Shown here one piece after another: positions 8,315-17,473 of a DNA stretch of 64,000 bases (position 1 is its first letter; each line of letters begins with the position of its first letter). The notes under the pieces were generated by a model. The model searched no databases, was not told the DNA's origin, and saw only the letters and a list, made by a program, of their open reading frames with translations. The stretch is from Tenacibaculum finnmarkense genomovar ulcerans (lineage in GTDB: Bacteria; Bacteroidota; Bacteroidia; Flavobacteriales; Flavobacteriaceae). A program made the translations under genes and the position numbers. Location: positions 189,218 to 253,217 of the forward strand of contig NZ_OENE01000004.1 of the NCBI RefSeq assembly GCF_900239495.1. Reading direction: 5' to 3'.

Positions 8315-9286
8315 ATGAAAAAAGCATTGGTAATTTCTGGAGGAGGAAGTAAAGGCGCGTTTGCGGGCGGTGTAGCTGAATTTTTAATGAAACAAAAGAA
8401 AAAAGAGTACGATTTATTTGTAGGAACATCAACAGGTAGTTTAATGGTGTCACATTTAGCGCTAGGTAAAGTAGATTCCTTAAGGAAATTATATACCAAT
8501 GTAAATCAAAAATCTATTTTTAGTAACAGTCCTTTTAAAATAAAGCTGGTTCATGGTGAAAAAGTAATATCAATTCGACATAGAAATACGTTTTGGAATT
8601 TTTTAAACGGAAGAAAAACTTTTGGGGAAAGCAAAAATTTAAGAAAACTAATCAAAAAGAATGTTACCCGTGAAATGTATGATGAAATTCGTGAAAAAAA
8701 CAAGGAAGTTGTAGTAACGGTATCAAACCTAACAGCAAACCAAATTGAATATAAAGCGATTTCAGGATGTACTTACGAAGATTTTTGTGATTGGATTTGG
8801 GGTTCGTGTAATTACGTGCCTTTTATGAGTTTGTTAGAAAAAAATGGCTGTCAGTATGCTGATGGTGGTTTTGGAAGTTTAGTGCCTATTCGAGAAGCTA
8901 TTTTACGTGGCGCTAAAGAAATTGATGCGATTATTTTAGAAACCGAGGTGAATCAAATTAATAGAATGCCTGCTAAAAACCCGTTTTCGCTAATGCTAGA
9001 TGTTTTTGGTTTTTTGCTAGAGCATGTAGAAAAACATAATATTACTATTGGTAAATTATCGGCAAAACACCATGATGTAAAGTTGAATTTATATTATACA
9101 CCAACTGTTTTAACAACAAACACTTTAGTTTTTGATAAAAAATTAATGACAAAATGGTGGAAATCGGGCTATGAATATGCTGAGAAATTAGATGCTGAAA
9201 AAATGGCGCCATTTAGGCCTGAAATGCTCGAAAATCAGGAAGCTATTAAAAATCAGGAAATAGAAGAAATAGAAGAAGGCTTGTAA
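8315..9286 (+). CDS. Patatin-like phospholipase
   Basis: This protein is 323 aa long with no signal peptide, so it is probably cytoplasmic or membrane-associated. The oxyanion motif GGGSKG is at residues 9-14. The nucleophile elbow GTSTG (37-41) holds Ser39, and the catalytic Asp183 lies in the DGG motif. This is a complete Ser-Asp dyad of the patatin family, which hydrolyses acyl chains of phospholipids or other lipids. The C-terminus after residue 300 is a Glu-rich tail (repeated EIEE-type residues), probably disordered. The gene is single and converges on the S41 protease gene. Confidence 0.9.
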   Translation: MKKALVISGGGSKGAFAGGVAEFLMKQKKKEYDLFVGTSTGSLMVSHLALGKVDSLRKLYTNVNQKSIFSNSPFKIKLVHGEKVISIRHRNTFWNFLNGRKTFGESKNLRKLIKKNVTREMYDEIREKNKEVVVTVSNLTANQIEYKAISGCTYEDFCDWIWGSCNYVPFMSLLEKNGCQYADGGFGSLVPIREAILRGAKEIDAIILETEVNQINRMPAKNPFSLMLDVFGFLLEHVEKHNITIGKLSAKHHDVKLNLYYTPTVLTTNTLVFDKKLMTKWWKSGYEYAEKLDAEKMAPFRPEMLENQEAIKNQEIEEIEEGL

Positions 9287-9301
9287 ATTATTTTTTAATA
9301 A

Positions 9302-9331
9302 AAAAACCCAACTTTTTTAGTTAGGTTTTCT
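9302..9331 (+). terminator. Possible terminator between the convergent patatin and S41 genes
   Basis: AAAACCCAAC and GTTAGGTTTT form an imperfect stem around a T-rich loop, followed by further T residues. It is weaker than the other terminators in this window. Confidence 0.45.
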
Positions 9332-9367
9332 TAGTTTTTTGTTCACTTTTTTTATCAAAAAGAAGGA

Positions 9368-10786
9368 TTATTTTAAATCAACATACATGGTGTTGTAGTT
9401 TACATTGTTTGATTTTGAACTTCCAATTGTTTCTAATTGAATCATTTTACTATTCGTGTTTCCACGAGCTCCTGAGCTTATCAGTTGAAGTGTTTTTGCT
9501 AGTAAAGGCTCGGTTTTGTTACCTAATTCGCCTAAGTTACCAAAGTCTTCAAAACGTGTTACTGTTGGAGGAATACCTTCTTTATCGTTATGATTATCTT
9601 TGTTTACAATTTCTAAAACAATGGGTTGCATTGCCCAATTATGTGCTGTATTAATGTCTTTTTTACTAAAAGTAGGAGAGTCATATAATGTAATTGAACC
9701 TACATATTTTCCGTGGGTTTTACTTCCGACTGTTTTTACGTTAATATGTGGCACTAAACCGTTAATAACTAATTCAGATGCCGATGCTGAACTTTCTGTA
9801 ATAATAAAATAAATATTGCGTAGGTTTAAACTGTTAATTTCTTCCGAAGTACTTATTTTATCTGTAAATTTATTGGTAATATCATCAGGATTAAGAACTG
9901 CCATATATTTACTGTTCCAGCGTTGTTTTGCAAAAATATCACCTGTAAATTGCCCTGTAATCATACTTGCTAATCGGGTTGCTGTGGTTACAGAACCTCC
10001 GCCGTTATATCTTAAATCAATAATTAAATTTTGAATACCTGCTGTTTTAAACTTAAGAAATGCTTGGTTTAATTCAGAATCAAAATTTGCGGTAAAACTA
10101 TTATACATTAAGTAGCCCATTTTTTGCCCTGCATGCTCAATTGTTTTTGCAATATGAATTGGATTTTCGGTATAAACACTTTTTTCAAGAGTATAGCTTG
10201 TTGCATTTGTTATTGGATCACCATTATTATAATCGGCTAAATTAATAGTGTATGAATTTGCGTTTGAAAATAATAATTCTTTGTAGTTTTTATCGTTTAT
10301 TGGCACGCCATTTACTTGGGTGAAAATCATCCCTCTTTTAATACCTTTAGTATCGGCGTCTGTTCCTGAAACAACATAACGAACATAACCAAATACTTCG
10401 CTAGCGTTTGTTTTGAATCTTTTTAAGCCAAATTCCATTCCTGTGGTTTGGCTTGTTCCTTGAAAAGATTGCTCTAAAGCAAGGTAATCATCAACAATCC
10501 ACGACCATTTATCTAGCTCATTTCTTTTGTATAATAATTTTTCAAAAAAGTCTGACGGGTTTTCTGTTTCTGATAAAAAAGCATATAATTCTTGGTCGTT
10601 TGTAAAGCGTTTATCGGATAAATCAGCTACTTGATCTTGCCATAAATAATTGGCATTTAATCCTTTCCATATAAAATTTTGAATTTGAATATCGCTTGGA
10701 GTTGCTGCTTTTTTACTGCAAGAAACAACTGATATCAATAAAAATAAGCTGAAAAAGGTACTAGAAAATGCTTTAAATAATTTCAT
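9368..10786 (-). CDS. S41 family C-terminal processing peptidase-like lipoprotein
   Basis: This protein is 472 aa long. A lipoprotein signal ends at the lipobox VVSC near residue 23. A helical N-terminal region precedes a PDZ-like segment around residues 140-180 (IKRGMIFTQVNGVPI). The S41 catalytic domain follows, with DLRYNGGGS near residue 255. The serine-bearing stretch ESSASASEL lies near 330, and the GSKTHGK loop near 358 would contain the catalytic lysine. This Ser-Lys dyad group includes tail-specific proteases. The lipid anchor places it in the periplasm, where it likely degrades or processes envelope proteins. It is transcribed alone, divergent from the small-protein/DUF4252 pair. 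Confidence 0.88.
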   Translation of the reverse strand: MKLFKAFSSTFFSLFLLISVVSCSKKAATPSDIQIQNFIWKGLNANYLWQDQVADLSDKRFTNDQELYAFLSETENPSDFFEKLLYKRNELDKWSWIVDDYLALEQSFQGTSQTTGMEFGLKRFKTNASEVFGYVRYVVSGTDADTKGIKRGMIFTQVNGVPINDKNYKELLFSNANSYTINLADYNNGDPITNATSYTLEKSVYTENPIHIAKTIEHAGQKMGYLMYNSFTANFDSELNQAFLKFKTAGIQNLIIDLRYNGGGSVTTATRLASMITGQFTGDIFAKQRWNSKYMAVLNPDDITNKFTDKISTSEEINSLNLRNIYFIITESSASASELVINGLVPHINVKTVGSKTHGKYVGSITLYDSPTFSKKDINTAHNWAMQPIVLEIVNKDNHNDKEGIPPTVTRFEDFGNLGELGNKTEPLLAKTLQLISSGARGNTNSKMIQLETIGSSKSNNVNYNTMYVDLK

Positions 10787-10895
10787 AAGGAATATATTAG
10801 CTATTATTAACGCAATTTAATGAATAATATTATTTTTTTATTAAGTTTGATGTAATAAACTTAAAATGAAAGATGAAAAGGCTTTTTAAAAATAG

Positions 10896-10949
10896 GCAAG
10901 TAAGCAATATACTTGCTAACTTGGCATTACATTTGTAAGAATATATTTG
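10896..10949 (+). promoter_or_regulatory. Candidate promoter with a perfect inverted repeat just upstream
   Basis: TATATTTG at 10942-10949 matches the -7 consensus TAnnTTTG, and a CTTG at 10920-10923 is an acceptable -33 element 18 nt upstream. Just upstream is a perfect 7-bp inverted repeat, GCAAGTA (10896-10902) and TACTTGC (10910-10916), spaced by 7 nt. This is the shape of a dimeric regulator's operator. Both sites precede the small membrane protein gene at 11007. Confidence 0.4.
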
Positions 10950-11006
10950 TTATTGTGTTCTTTAAAAATATTGAAAACGAAATAGTTATTAAATATTGAG
11001 TTGAAA

Positions 11007-11234
11007 ATGGAAAAAATTAAAAAAAAATGGATAGCAGCAGTAACAGTAGCACTTGTAGTGTTATTTTTTGTAGGAAATAAAAAATATGAAGACTATCAGC
11101 AAAGAAAACAATTTTTGCAAATAACAGTAGCATTACAGTTAGTTTCAGAAAATTTAAACAAAGGAAATACAGCCTTAGCACGTTTAAATACCTACGATAA
11201 AACAGTACAAAAAGTAATAAATAGCGTAAAATAA
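11007..11234 (+). CDS. Small single-pass membrane protein, unknown function
   Basis: This protein is 75 aa long, started at the ATG at 11007 rather than the TTG two codons earlier. A basic start (EKIKKKW) is followed by one transmembrane helix at about residues 7-23 (IAAVTVALVVLFFVG). A charged, helical C-terminal part follows, predicted to be periplasmic if the basic N-terminus stays in the cytoplasm. I do not recognise a family. It is 12 nt upstream of the DUF4252 gene and very likely cotranscribed with it, possibly under the operator-like inverted repeat at 10896. Confidence 0.65.
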   Translation: MEKIKKKWIAAVTVALVVLFFVGNKKYEDYQQRKQFLQITVALQLVSENLNKGNTALARLNTYDKTVQKVINSVK

Positions 11235-11246
11235 AAGCTAAAAAAG

Positions 11247-11753
11247 ATGACGAAAATTATAACAATAATAATAGGATTGATATTTACAGTAAACCTAAGT
11301 TTTGGGCAATCAATATTTGATAAACTAGAAGATATGGACGATGTATCGTCAGTAATTGTAAACAAAGATGCTTTTGAAATGCTCTCAAAATTTGATGTAA
11401 ATTCACAAGATAACGAAGCTATAGAGGTTTTTAATATGGTTAAAAATTTAGACGAGTTAAAAGTATTTTCAACCAAAAAGCCAAGTGTTGTTGTTCAAAT
11501 GGAACAGCTGCTTAAAAGTGCTGTTAGCAAAAATAATCTGGTAGCGTTGATGCGTATAAAAGATGAAAATTCTCGTGTAAAAATTTATGTAAAATCAACT
11601 AAAAACAAAAATTTTGTAAGTGAGGTTTTAATGTTTATAAAGGATAAAAAAGGTGAAAATGGCAAGGCAGAATCAATAATTGTATTTTTAACAGGTACTA
11701 TTGATATTAATAAAATGTCAAAATTAGCAGCTACTTTTTCTAAGGATAAATAA
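11247..11753 (+). CDS. DUF4252 domain-containing secreted protein
   Basis: This protein is 168 aa long. It has a cleavable signal peptide ending around SFGQ (residue 21) and then a globular domain matching DUF4252. Typical features are an early DD-containing segment, a central KNLDELKVFST element, and a closing strand FLTGTIDINKMSKLA. In Bacteroidota such genes often lie with ECF sigma factors and small membrane proteins. Here only the small membrane protein at 11007 is adjacent. The molecular function is unknown. A strong terminator follows within 25 nt. Confidence 0.8.
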   Translation: MTKIITIIIGLIFTVNLSFGQSIFDKLEDMDDVSSVIVNKDAFEMLSKFDVNSQDNEAIEVFNMVKNLDELKVFSTKKPSVVVQMEQLLKSAVSKNNLVALMRIKDENSRVKIYVKSTKNKNFVSEVLMFIKDKKGENGKAESIIVFLTGTIDINKMSKLAATFSKDK

Positions 11754-11777
11754 CAATAATCTTAAAAATAAAAAACG

Positions 11778-11810
11778 AAAACCATCAACTTATTGATGGT
11801 TTTTCTTTTT
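11778..11810 (+). terminator. Rho-independent terminator after the DUF4252 gene
   Basis: The stem AAAACCATCAA pairs with TTGATGGTTTT around a 4-nt loop and is followed by a T-rich run. It ends the two-gene unit that begins at 11007. Confidence 0.85.
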
Positions 11811-11845
11811 AACGACGCATTAACAAGTCTCCAAATAGAATTTCT

Positions 11846-11853
11846 TATTTTTG
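11846..11853 (+). promoter_or_regulatory. Candidate -7 element for the M1 aminopeptidase gene
   Basis: TATTTTTG matches TAnnTTTG and ends 21 nt before the ATG at 11875. Starting transcription here leaves a short leader and argues against the in-frame TTG at 11851 as the translation start. No -33 TTTG is seen. Confidence 0.35.
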
Positions 11854-11874
11854 AGGTTCAAATTAAACTATTTT

Positions 11875-14322
11875 ATGAAGTTTCAAAGCGCTTTTATACT
11901 GATACTCCTTTTTTGCACACTGAATTTATTTTCACAGTCAACTGCTGTTTATCATCCTGAAACAGCTAAAATTCACGATTTAATTCACACTAAATTAAAG
12001 GTTGATTTTAACTTTAAAGAAAAGCAATTAAACGGCGAGGCTTGGATAAGGTTAAAACCTCATTTTTATCAAACCGATAAGGTTACTTTAGATGCCAAAG
12101 CCATGCTTATTGATAAAATAACCATGAATAATCAAAAATTAGCCTATAATTATGATGATTTTAAATTGATTATTGATTTGCCTCGCAGCTATAAAAAAAA
12201 TGAAGAATTTATCATTTATATAAAATATACGGCACGCCCTGAAAAGGTAAAACAAAAAGGAAGTGCTGCTATTACCTCGGCAAAAGGCTTGTATTTTATC
12301 AATCCGACAGGTTTAGATAAAAATAAACCAACCCAAGTTTGGACTCAAGGAGAAACCGAAGCAAGTAGTTGTTGGTTTCCTACAATTGATGCGCCAAATC
12401 AGAAAACATCACAAGAAATTTACATAACTGTTCCTGATAAATATGTAACATTATCGAACGGTAAATTAGAAAATCAACAGAAAAACAGCAACGGAACTCG
12501 TACCGATTATTGGAATTTTACTCAAAAACATGCGCCGTATTTATTTTTTATGGGCGTAGGCGAATATGAAATTGTAAAAGATAGTTATAAAAATATTCCT
12601 GTAAATTATTATGTCGAAAAAAAATATGCACCGCACGCAAAGGCAATTTTTGGAAACACGCCTGAAATGTTGGGTTTTTTCTCGAAAATTACAGGCATCG
12701 AATATCCGTGGAATAAATACGCACAAATTGTAGGGCGTGATTATGTAAGTGGTGCGATGGAAAATACTACGGCGGTAATTCATGGCGAACATGCCTATCA
12801 AATGCCAGGGCAATTAATTGATCAAAACATCCATGAAAACACCATTGCACACGAAGCTTTTCATCATTGGTTTGGTAATTATGTAACGGCTGAAAGTTGG
12901 AGTAATTTAACGGTAAATGAGAGTTTTGCTAATTACAGCGAATATTTATGGCAGGAATATAAATATGGAAAAAATGCTGCCGATGCACATTTATTAGAAG
13001 ATATTGAAGGGTATAAAAACGGGCAGAATTTTGATAAACATTTGGTGCGTTTTAACTACACTGATAAAGAAGATATGTTTGACGCTGTTAGCTACAATAA
13101 AGGTGGTGCAATTTTACATATGTTGCGAAATTATGTAGGCGACCAAGCATTTTATGCGGGTTTAAAACATTATCTGACGGCTAATAAATACGGCACTGCT
13201 GAGGCACATCAATTGCGATTATCTTTTGAAGAAATTACAGGAAAAGACTTAAATTGGTTTTTTAAGCAATGGTATTTTAATAGCGGACATCCGGTATTGG
13301 AAATTTCTTATGATTATAATAAATTACGAAAAACAGTAAACGTAAATATTATACAAACTCAAGAAAACGACTTTAAATTTCCTTTAGCTATTGATATTTT
13401 TGAAGGTGATAAACCAACGCGTCATACTGTTTTTGTAAATGATAAAGATGCTTCGTTTACATTTGCATTTGTAAAACAACCAAGCTTAATTCAGGTAAAT
13501 GCTGATGGAGTTTTATTATGTGATATTTTTGAAAATAAAGTATTGAGTGATTATATTTATCAACTAAAATATGCTACTAATTATCAACATAAAAAAGAAG
13601 CTTTAGAGGAGGTTTCTAAGCATCAAGATGATAAAAAAGCCTTTAATGCAGTTGTAAATGCTATGACTGCCGATTTTTATAAACTTAGAATTTTAGCCTT
13701 AGAAAACATTAATTTAGCGAATAAGAATGCTAAAAAAACTGCTATTCAAAAGATAAAAGAACGTGCTGTAAACGATTCGAAAACATTGGTGCAAGCAGCC
13801 GCTATTGAAACTTTAGGGAAATTAACCGACCCTGAATTAAAATCGGTTTTTGAAAAAGGATTGCAAAGTACATCGTATGCAGTTTTAGGAAAATCGTTAG
13901 TAGCGATGTATTATGTTGATAAAAAGTTGGCAATTCAAAAATCAAAAACACTGCCTATTGAAGTGAAAAAAATTATAGCAAATCCTTTAACACGTATTTA
14001 TTTAGAAGAAAATGACGACGATGAGCTTGTTTTTATCGCAAGTAATGTGATGTCGGGGATGTACTTAAGCCAAGATAATCAAATACAATCGTTGTATAAA
14101 AAGGCGTATTTAAAAATTGCAAAAAGTAATAATATACAGGCTATTAAAAATTTATCGGCAGATATTGTTTCGAAAGGAATGCAATATAAACAATATGGTT
14201 TTGATAAAGTAGGCGTAAATTTATTGCGTGAGTTGGTACAAAAACAAAAGAAAGAGAATCATCTTAATAAATTAAAAAATATTGAAATTGCAAAAATGGC
14301 AATGGCGCAATTATTAGAATAA
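11875..14322 (+). CDS. M1 family zinc metallo-aminopeptidase
   Basis: This protein is 815 aa long from the ATG at 11875. A Sec signal peptide occupies about residues 1-22 (ending near LFSQS). The beta-sandwich N-domain is followed by the substrate motif GAMEN at 293-297. The zinc site HEAFH at 326-330 has the third ligand Glu349 in NESFANYSEYL, giving the full HEXXH-18-E gluzincin pattern. The C-terminal third (about 530-815) is alpha-helical and HEAT-like. The enzyme removes N-terminal residues from peptides, probably in the periplasm or at the surface given the signal peptide. It appears to be monocistronic. Confidence 0.93.
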   Translation: MKFQSAFILILLFCTLNLFSQSTAVYHPETAKIHDLIHTKLKVDFNFKEKQLNGEAWIRLKPHFYQTDKVTLDAKAMLIDKITMNNQKLAYNYDDFKLIIDLPRSYKKNEEFIIYIKYTARPEKVKQKGSAAITSAKGLYFINPTGLDKNKPTQVWTQGETEASSCWFPTIDAPNQKTSQEIYITVPDKYVTLSNGKLENQQKNSNGTRTDYWNFTQKHAPYLFFMGVGEYEIVKDSYKNIPVNYYVEKKYAPHAKAIFGNTPEMLGFFSKITGIEYPWNKYAQIVGRDYVSGAMENTTAVIHGEHAYQMPGQLIDQNIHENTIAHEAFHHWFGNYVTAESWSNLTVNESFANYSEYLWQEYKYGKNAADAHLLEDIEGYKNGQNFDKHLVRFNYTDKEDMFDAVSYNKGGAILHMLRNYVGDQAFYAGLKHYLTANKYGTAEAHQLRLSFEEITGKDLNWFFKQWYFNSGHPVLEISYDYNKLRKTVNVNIIQTQENDFKFPLAIDIFEGDKPTRHTVFVNDKDASFTFAFVKQPSLIQVNADGVLLCDIFENKVLSDYIYQLKYATNYQHKKEALEEVSKHQDDKKAFNAVVNAMTADFYKLRILALENINLANKNAKKTAIQKIKERAVNDSKTLVQAAAIETLGKLTDPELKSVFEKGLQSTSYAVLGKSLVAMYYVDKKLAIQKSKTLPIEVKKIIANPLTRIYLEENDDDELVFIASNVMSGMYLSQDNQIQSLYKKAYLKIAKSNNIQAIKNLSADIVSKGMQYKQYGFDKVGVNLLRELVQKQKKENHLNKLKNIEIAKMAMAQLLE

Positions 14323-14389
14323 AAAATAGTTAAACGAAATTCTTAATTATTGGCATATTAGTTGCTTTTGTTATCAAAATTTAAAACTC

Positions 14390-15583
14390 ATGAAAAAAAC
14401 TACTTTATTACTGCTTTTTATAAGCTTTGTAACGCTTTCTTGCAACAGTCTTAAAACCACTGAAAAAGCATTAAATACAGGCGATTATGAAAAAGCAATT
14501 GCTTTATCAATTAAAAAATTAGCAAAAAATAAGTATAAAGCGAAAAACCAACCCTACGTTATAACGCTTCAAAATGCTTTTTTTAAGGCTACAAATAGAG
14601 ATTTAGAAAAAATAGATTATTTAAAAAAAGAGGCAAATTCTGCAAATTTAGAAGCTATTTATACGTTATATCATCGCTTAAAAAACAGGCAAGAAAAAAT
14701 TAAGCCCTTATTACCTTTAACTGATGTTTCAACAGGTAAAATTGTAGATTTTAACTTGGTTAATTACGATACTAATATTATTGACGCTAAAGAAAATTAT
14801 GCCGATTATTTATATCAAAAGGGTGTTCGTTTATTAAATACTGGCTATCAAAATAAGATGAATTATAGAAATTCATATACTGTTTTTACCAAATTAAATA
14901 AAATATCACCAAATTATAAAAATACCAACGATTTACAGAAACAAGCACATTTAAAAGGAACAGATTATATTTTTGTATCTTTAAATAATCAAACAAATCA
15001 AATAATTCCGAGAAGGCTAGAAGCTGATTTATTAGCATTAGACACCTATGGATTAAATAATTTATGGACGGTATATCATGCGGAAAAAAATAGTTTAGTA
15101 AAGTATGATTTTGATGTGGAGTTAAATTTGAGAAGTATTGTTATTTCGCCCGAAAAAATTCACGAAAAAGAAATTATCAAAGAAAAACAACTTAAAGATG
15201 GCTTTAAATATTTAAAAGATAACAAGGGTGGTTATGTAAAAGATAGTTTAGGTGTTAAAATTAAAGTTGATAATTTTAAAACTATTAGATGTCAGTTGTA
15301 TCGTTTTACACAATTTAAGAGTAGTAAAGTAGCAGGTGTTGTAAAGTATTTTGATAATTCAACAAATCAATTAATAGAGAGTTTTCCTATTGATAGCGAA
15401 TTTATTTTTGAACATATTTACGCTCGTTATGATGGCGACAGACGGGCTTTAGACGAATCGTTTTTTAATTTAACAAGATTGCAATCGGTAAATTTTCCAT
15501 CAAACGAGCAAATGGTTTATGATACAGGAAGCGATTTGAAAGAAAAATTTAAACATATAATTACTCGAAATAAATTGAGATAA
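14390..15583 (+). CDS. Lipoprotein of unknown function with TPR-like N-terminus
   Basis: This protein is 397 aa long. A lipoprotein signal ends at the lipobox LSC, with Cys at about residue 18. The N-terminal half is helical and resembles tetratricopeptide repeats (ALNTGDYEKAIALS near residue 30, a second helical pair near 130-170). The C-terminal half is beta-rich, with two charged linkers around residues 255-300. There is no acidic run directly after the cysteine, so a periplasmic anchor is more likely than surface exposure. I recognise no catalytic motif. It is 67 nt downstream of the aminopeptidase gene. Confidence 0.7.
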   Translation: MKKTTLLLLFISFVTLSCNSLKTTEKALNTGDYEKAIALSIKKLAKNKYKAKNQPYVITLQNAFFKATNRDLEKIDYLKKEANSANLEAIYTLYHRLKNRQEKIKPLLPLTDVSTGKIVDFNLVNYDTNIIDAKENYADYLYQKGVRLLNTGYQNKMNYRNSYTVFTKLNKISPNYKNTNDLQKQAHLKGTDYIFVSLNNQTNQIIPRRLEADLLALDTYGLNNLWTVYHAEKNSLVKYDFDVELNLRSIVISPEKIHEKEIIKEKQLKDGFKYLKDNKGGYVKDSLGVKIKVDNFKTIRCQLYRFTQFKSSKVAGVVKYFDNSTNQLIESFPIDSEFIFEHIYARYDGDRRALDESFFNLTRLQSVNFPSNEQMVYDTGSDLKEKFKHIITRNKLR

Positions 15584-15616
15584 ACTTATAAATTAACGAA
15601 TTTTTTTATAGTTTTT

Positions 15617-15764
15617 GTCAATTCGAGTGATTTTAAAGACTAAAAGGAATTAAAATAGTATCGAGAATTTGAATTATTTTATCTTGATGAATTTTTATTC
15701 ATTTTTGATGCTAAAAAAGTTCTCGATACAATTTTTTGAAAGAAAAAATTACTCGAACTGACAG
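15617..15764. repeat. Family A palindromic intergenic repeat, full copy A2
   Basis: This is a 148-bp copy with the same outer arms (TTCGAGTGATTTT and an arm ending ACTCGAACTGACAG) and the same inner TATCGAGAA and TTCTCGATA arms as A1. It has a slightly longer loop. It fills the gap between the convergent unknown lipoprotein gene and the BtuF-like gene. Confidence 0.85.
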
Positions 15765-15795
15765 GGATTTTTTCTGATAATGAATCAAATTTACT

Positions 15796-16932
15796 TTACT
15801 GCAACCTCTCAAAAAAGGTTAATTCATAATCGGGCAATGCGGTTGGATTGGTAATTTTGATGAGGTCTTTTAATACCAAATCGGGGCGGGTTGGGGCTAA
15901 TTCAAAATAGATAAGCCCGCCTGTTTTTCCTTTTTTTGTGCCAATCGTATAAGTGTTTCCATTTTTTAAGGCATCAAATTCTTTGTAGTGTTTGTTGGCG
16001 TTTAAAATTTCGTTTTTTGTTTGATAAAATCCGCAGCCAAGCCAAAAATCGGCAGTTTTTCCTTTGTCTAAAACACTTTCAAAACTAAGTTGTAAACTTC
16101 CCGAATTATTGGTTTCTTTCCATAAATAATCTAGATGCGCATCTTTAAAAAAAGTAGCCATAAAACTATTTCCGCCCGGTAGATTCCAAACTTCTTTAAA
16201 CATGCTTCCTGATAAAATGCTTGGATAATTAGGACTTTTTTGAGCCGTATTTTTAGCATCTAAATAGCTTTTTTCAATAGCATTAAAAATACTATCGGCT
16301 TGTTTTTCTTTGTTTAAAAGCACGCCAAAAAACTTAATCCATTCCGCTCTTCCTAAAGGTGTTTCTTCTAGCCAATCGCCATTAAAAACAACAGGAATCC
16401 CTGCTTTTTTAATATTTTCGTATAATTTACTATTTGGATGTAACGAAAAACCAACCACCAATTCTGGCTGTAACTCTAGTAGTTTTTCGGTGTTCATATT
16501 TTGTTCATTTCCAAGCTCTATAATATGACCAGTATCAATTATTTTTCTTGTTTTTTTGGATGAAATATATTTAGTGTGTGGAAACCCAATTAAGGTGTTT
16601 TCACTGTTTAAAAGTTCGAGCATCGGGATGTGTGTGGTGCTAGTAACGACTAATTTTTTTACAGGAATTTTTAGTTCATTTTTAGAAATATCAGTTTTAT
16701 TGGTAAGTGTAAATTCAAATTGTTTTTTAGAGTTTTGAAACACTTTTTTAATGATTAACTTTTTCTGATTATTATTAGTAATAATATCAAAGCCTTTGGC
16801 GTATTTAATGCTGCTAAAATTATGCTTTTCAGTGTTTTCTTGTTTGTTTTGATGTTGAGGTTCTTTTTTATCGGTGTTTTTACATCGGATAAAAAACAAG
16901 GAAATAATAAGAAGTGTAAAAAAATGTTTCAT
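15796..16932 (-). CDS. BtuF-like ABC transporter substrate-binding lipoprotein
   Basis: This protein is 378 aa long from the ATG at 16932. A lipoprotein signal ends at FIRC near residue 17. The body matches the helical-backbone (TroA/FepB/BtuF) class of periplasmic binding proteins. It has a first lobe with STTHIPMLELL, the typical NTEKLLELQPELVVGF stretch, and a second lobe with WLGCGFYQTK. It is the last gene of the cobU-cobT-cobS-cobC direction, 13 nt after cobC, so the likely ligand is cobalamin or cobinamide. Iron siderophores are the main alternative for this fold. The permease and ATPase genes are not in this window. Confidence 0.8.
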   Translation of the reverse strand: MKHFFTLLIISLFFIRCKNTDKKEPQHQNKQENTEKHNFSSIKYAKGFDIITNNNQKKLIIKKVFQNSKKQFEFTLTNKTDISKNELKIPVKKLVVTSTTHIPMLELLNSENTLIGFPHTKYISSKKTRKIIDTGHIIELGNEQNMNTEKLLELQPELVVGFSLHPNSKLYENIKKAGIPVVFNGDWLEETPLGRAEWIKFFGVLLNKEKQADSIFNAIEKSYLDAKNTAQKSPNYPSILSGSMFKEVWNLPGGNSFMATFFKDAHLDYLWKETNNSGSLQLSFESVLDKGKTADFWLGCGFYQTKNEILNANKHYKEFDALKNGNTYTIGTKKGKTGGLIYFELAPTRPDLVLKDLIKITNPTALPDYELTFFERLQ

Positions 16933-16945
16933 TTTGATGCTTGAA

Positions 16946-17473
16946 TTATAGTGTAAATTTAACAATATGCCCGTAATTTAGTTTCAAATCGAAAGAATTT
17001 TCTAGCGGAATATTATGTACAAAAGCCCACAAACTTCTGATTACTCCAGCATGTGTAACGATAACAATACGTTGTTTTTTTAGCTTTTTAATATCATTTA
17101 AAAATTGAACAGTTCTGCTATGTAAATCAATGTAAGATTCGCCATTTGTAACGGTAATATTTACAAAATCGTTCATCCAAATATCTAACTCGGGTTTATT
17201 GATATCGTCCCATTTTTTCAGTTCCCAATCCCCAAAATCGAGTTCTTTTAATCTATCATCAAAAATAATAGTTTCAGATAATTGTTCTGCTAATAATTTA
17301 CAACGTTTTAAAGGACTTGAATAATACGCTGTTTCGGTATCATTTATAGGAACTTCTTTTAAAATAGGGGATATTTCTGCTAAAAAAGTATCGGTAATGC
17401 CAATATCTGCTTGCCCGTAGCAAATTCCTTTTTCAATATTTGGCGTGGTATGTCTGACTAAAATAATTTCCAT
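16946..17473 (-). CDS. cobC: Histidine phosphatase, probable alpha-ribazole phosphatase CobC
   Basis: This protein is 175 aa long from the ATG at 17473; a longer in-frame start inside cobS is unlikely. The phosphoglycerate-mutase-like fold shows the catalytic RHTTP motif at Arg7-His8 and the second histidine in IVTHAGVIRS. Its position in a cob operon supports dephosphorylation of alpha-ribazole-5'-phosphate or of adenosylcobalamin-5'-phosphate in nucleotide-loop assembly. It overlaps the end of cobS by 16 nt, so the two are likely translationally coupled. Confidence 0.85.
   Translation of the reverse strand: MEIILVRHTTPNIEKGICYGQADIGITDTFLAEISPILKEVPINDTETAYYSSPLKRCKLLAEQLSETIIFDDRLKELDFGDWELKKWDDINKPELDIWMNDFVNITVTNGESYIDLHSRTVQFLNDIKKLKKQRIVIVTHAGVIRSLWAFVHNIPLENSFDLKLNYGHIVKFTL

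Noticed and set aside
8302..8499. Small minus-strand genes opposite the start of the patatin gene
   Set aside because: Two overlapping frames here are antisense to the conserved GGGSKG and GTSTG motifs and show no coding features.
11192..11476. Open frame on the minus strand over the DUF4252 gene
   Set aside because: It is antisense to a gene with a signal peptide and recognisable domain, and has no homology-like motif.
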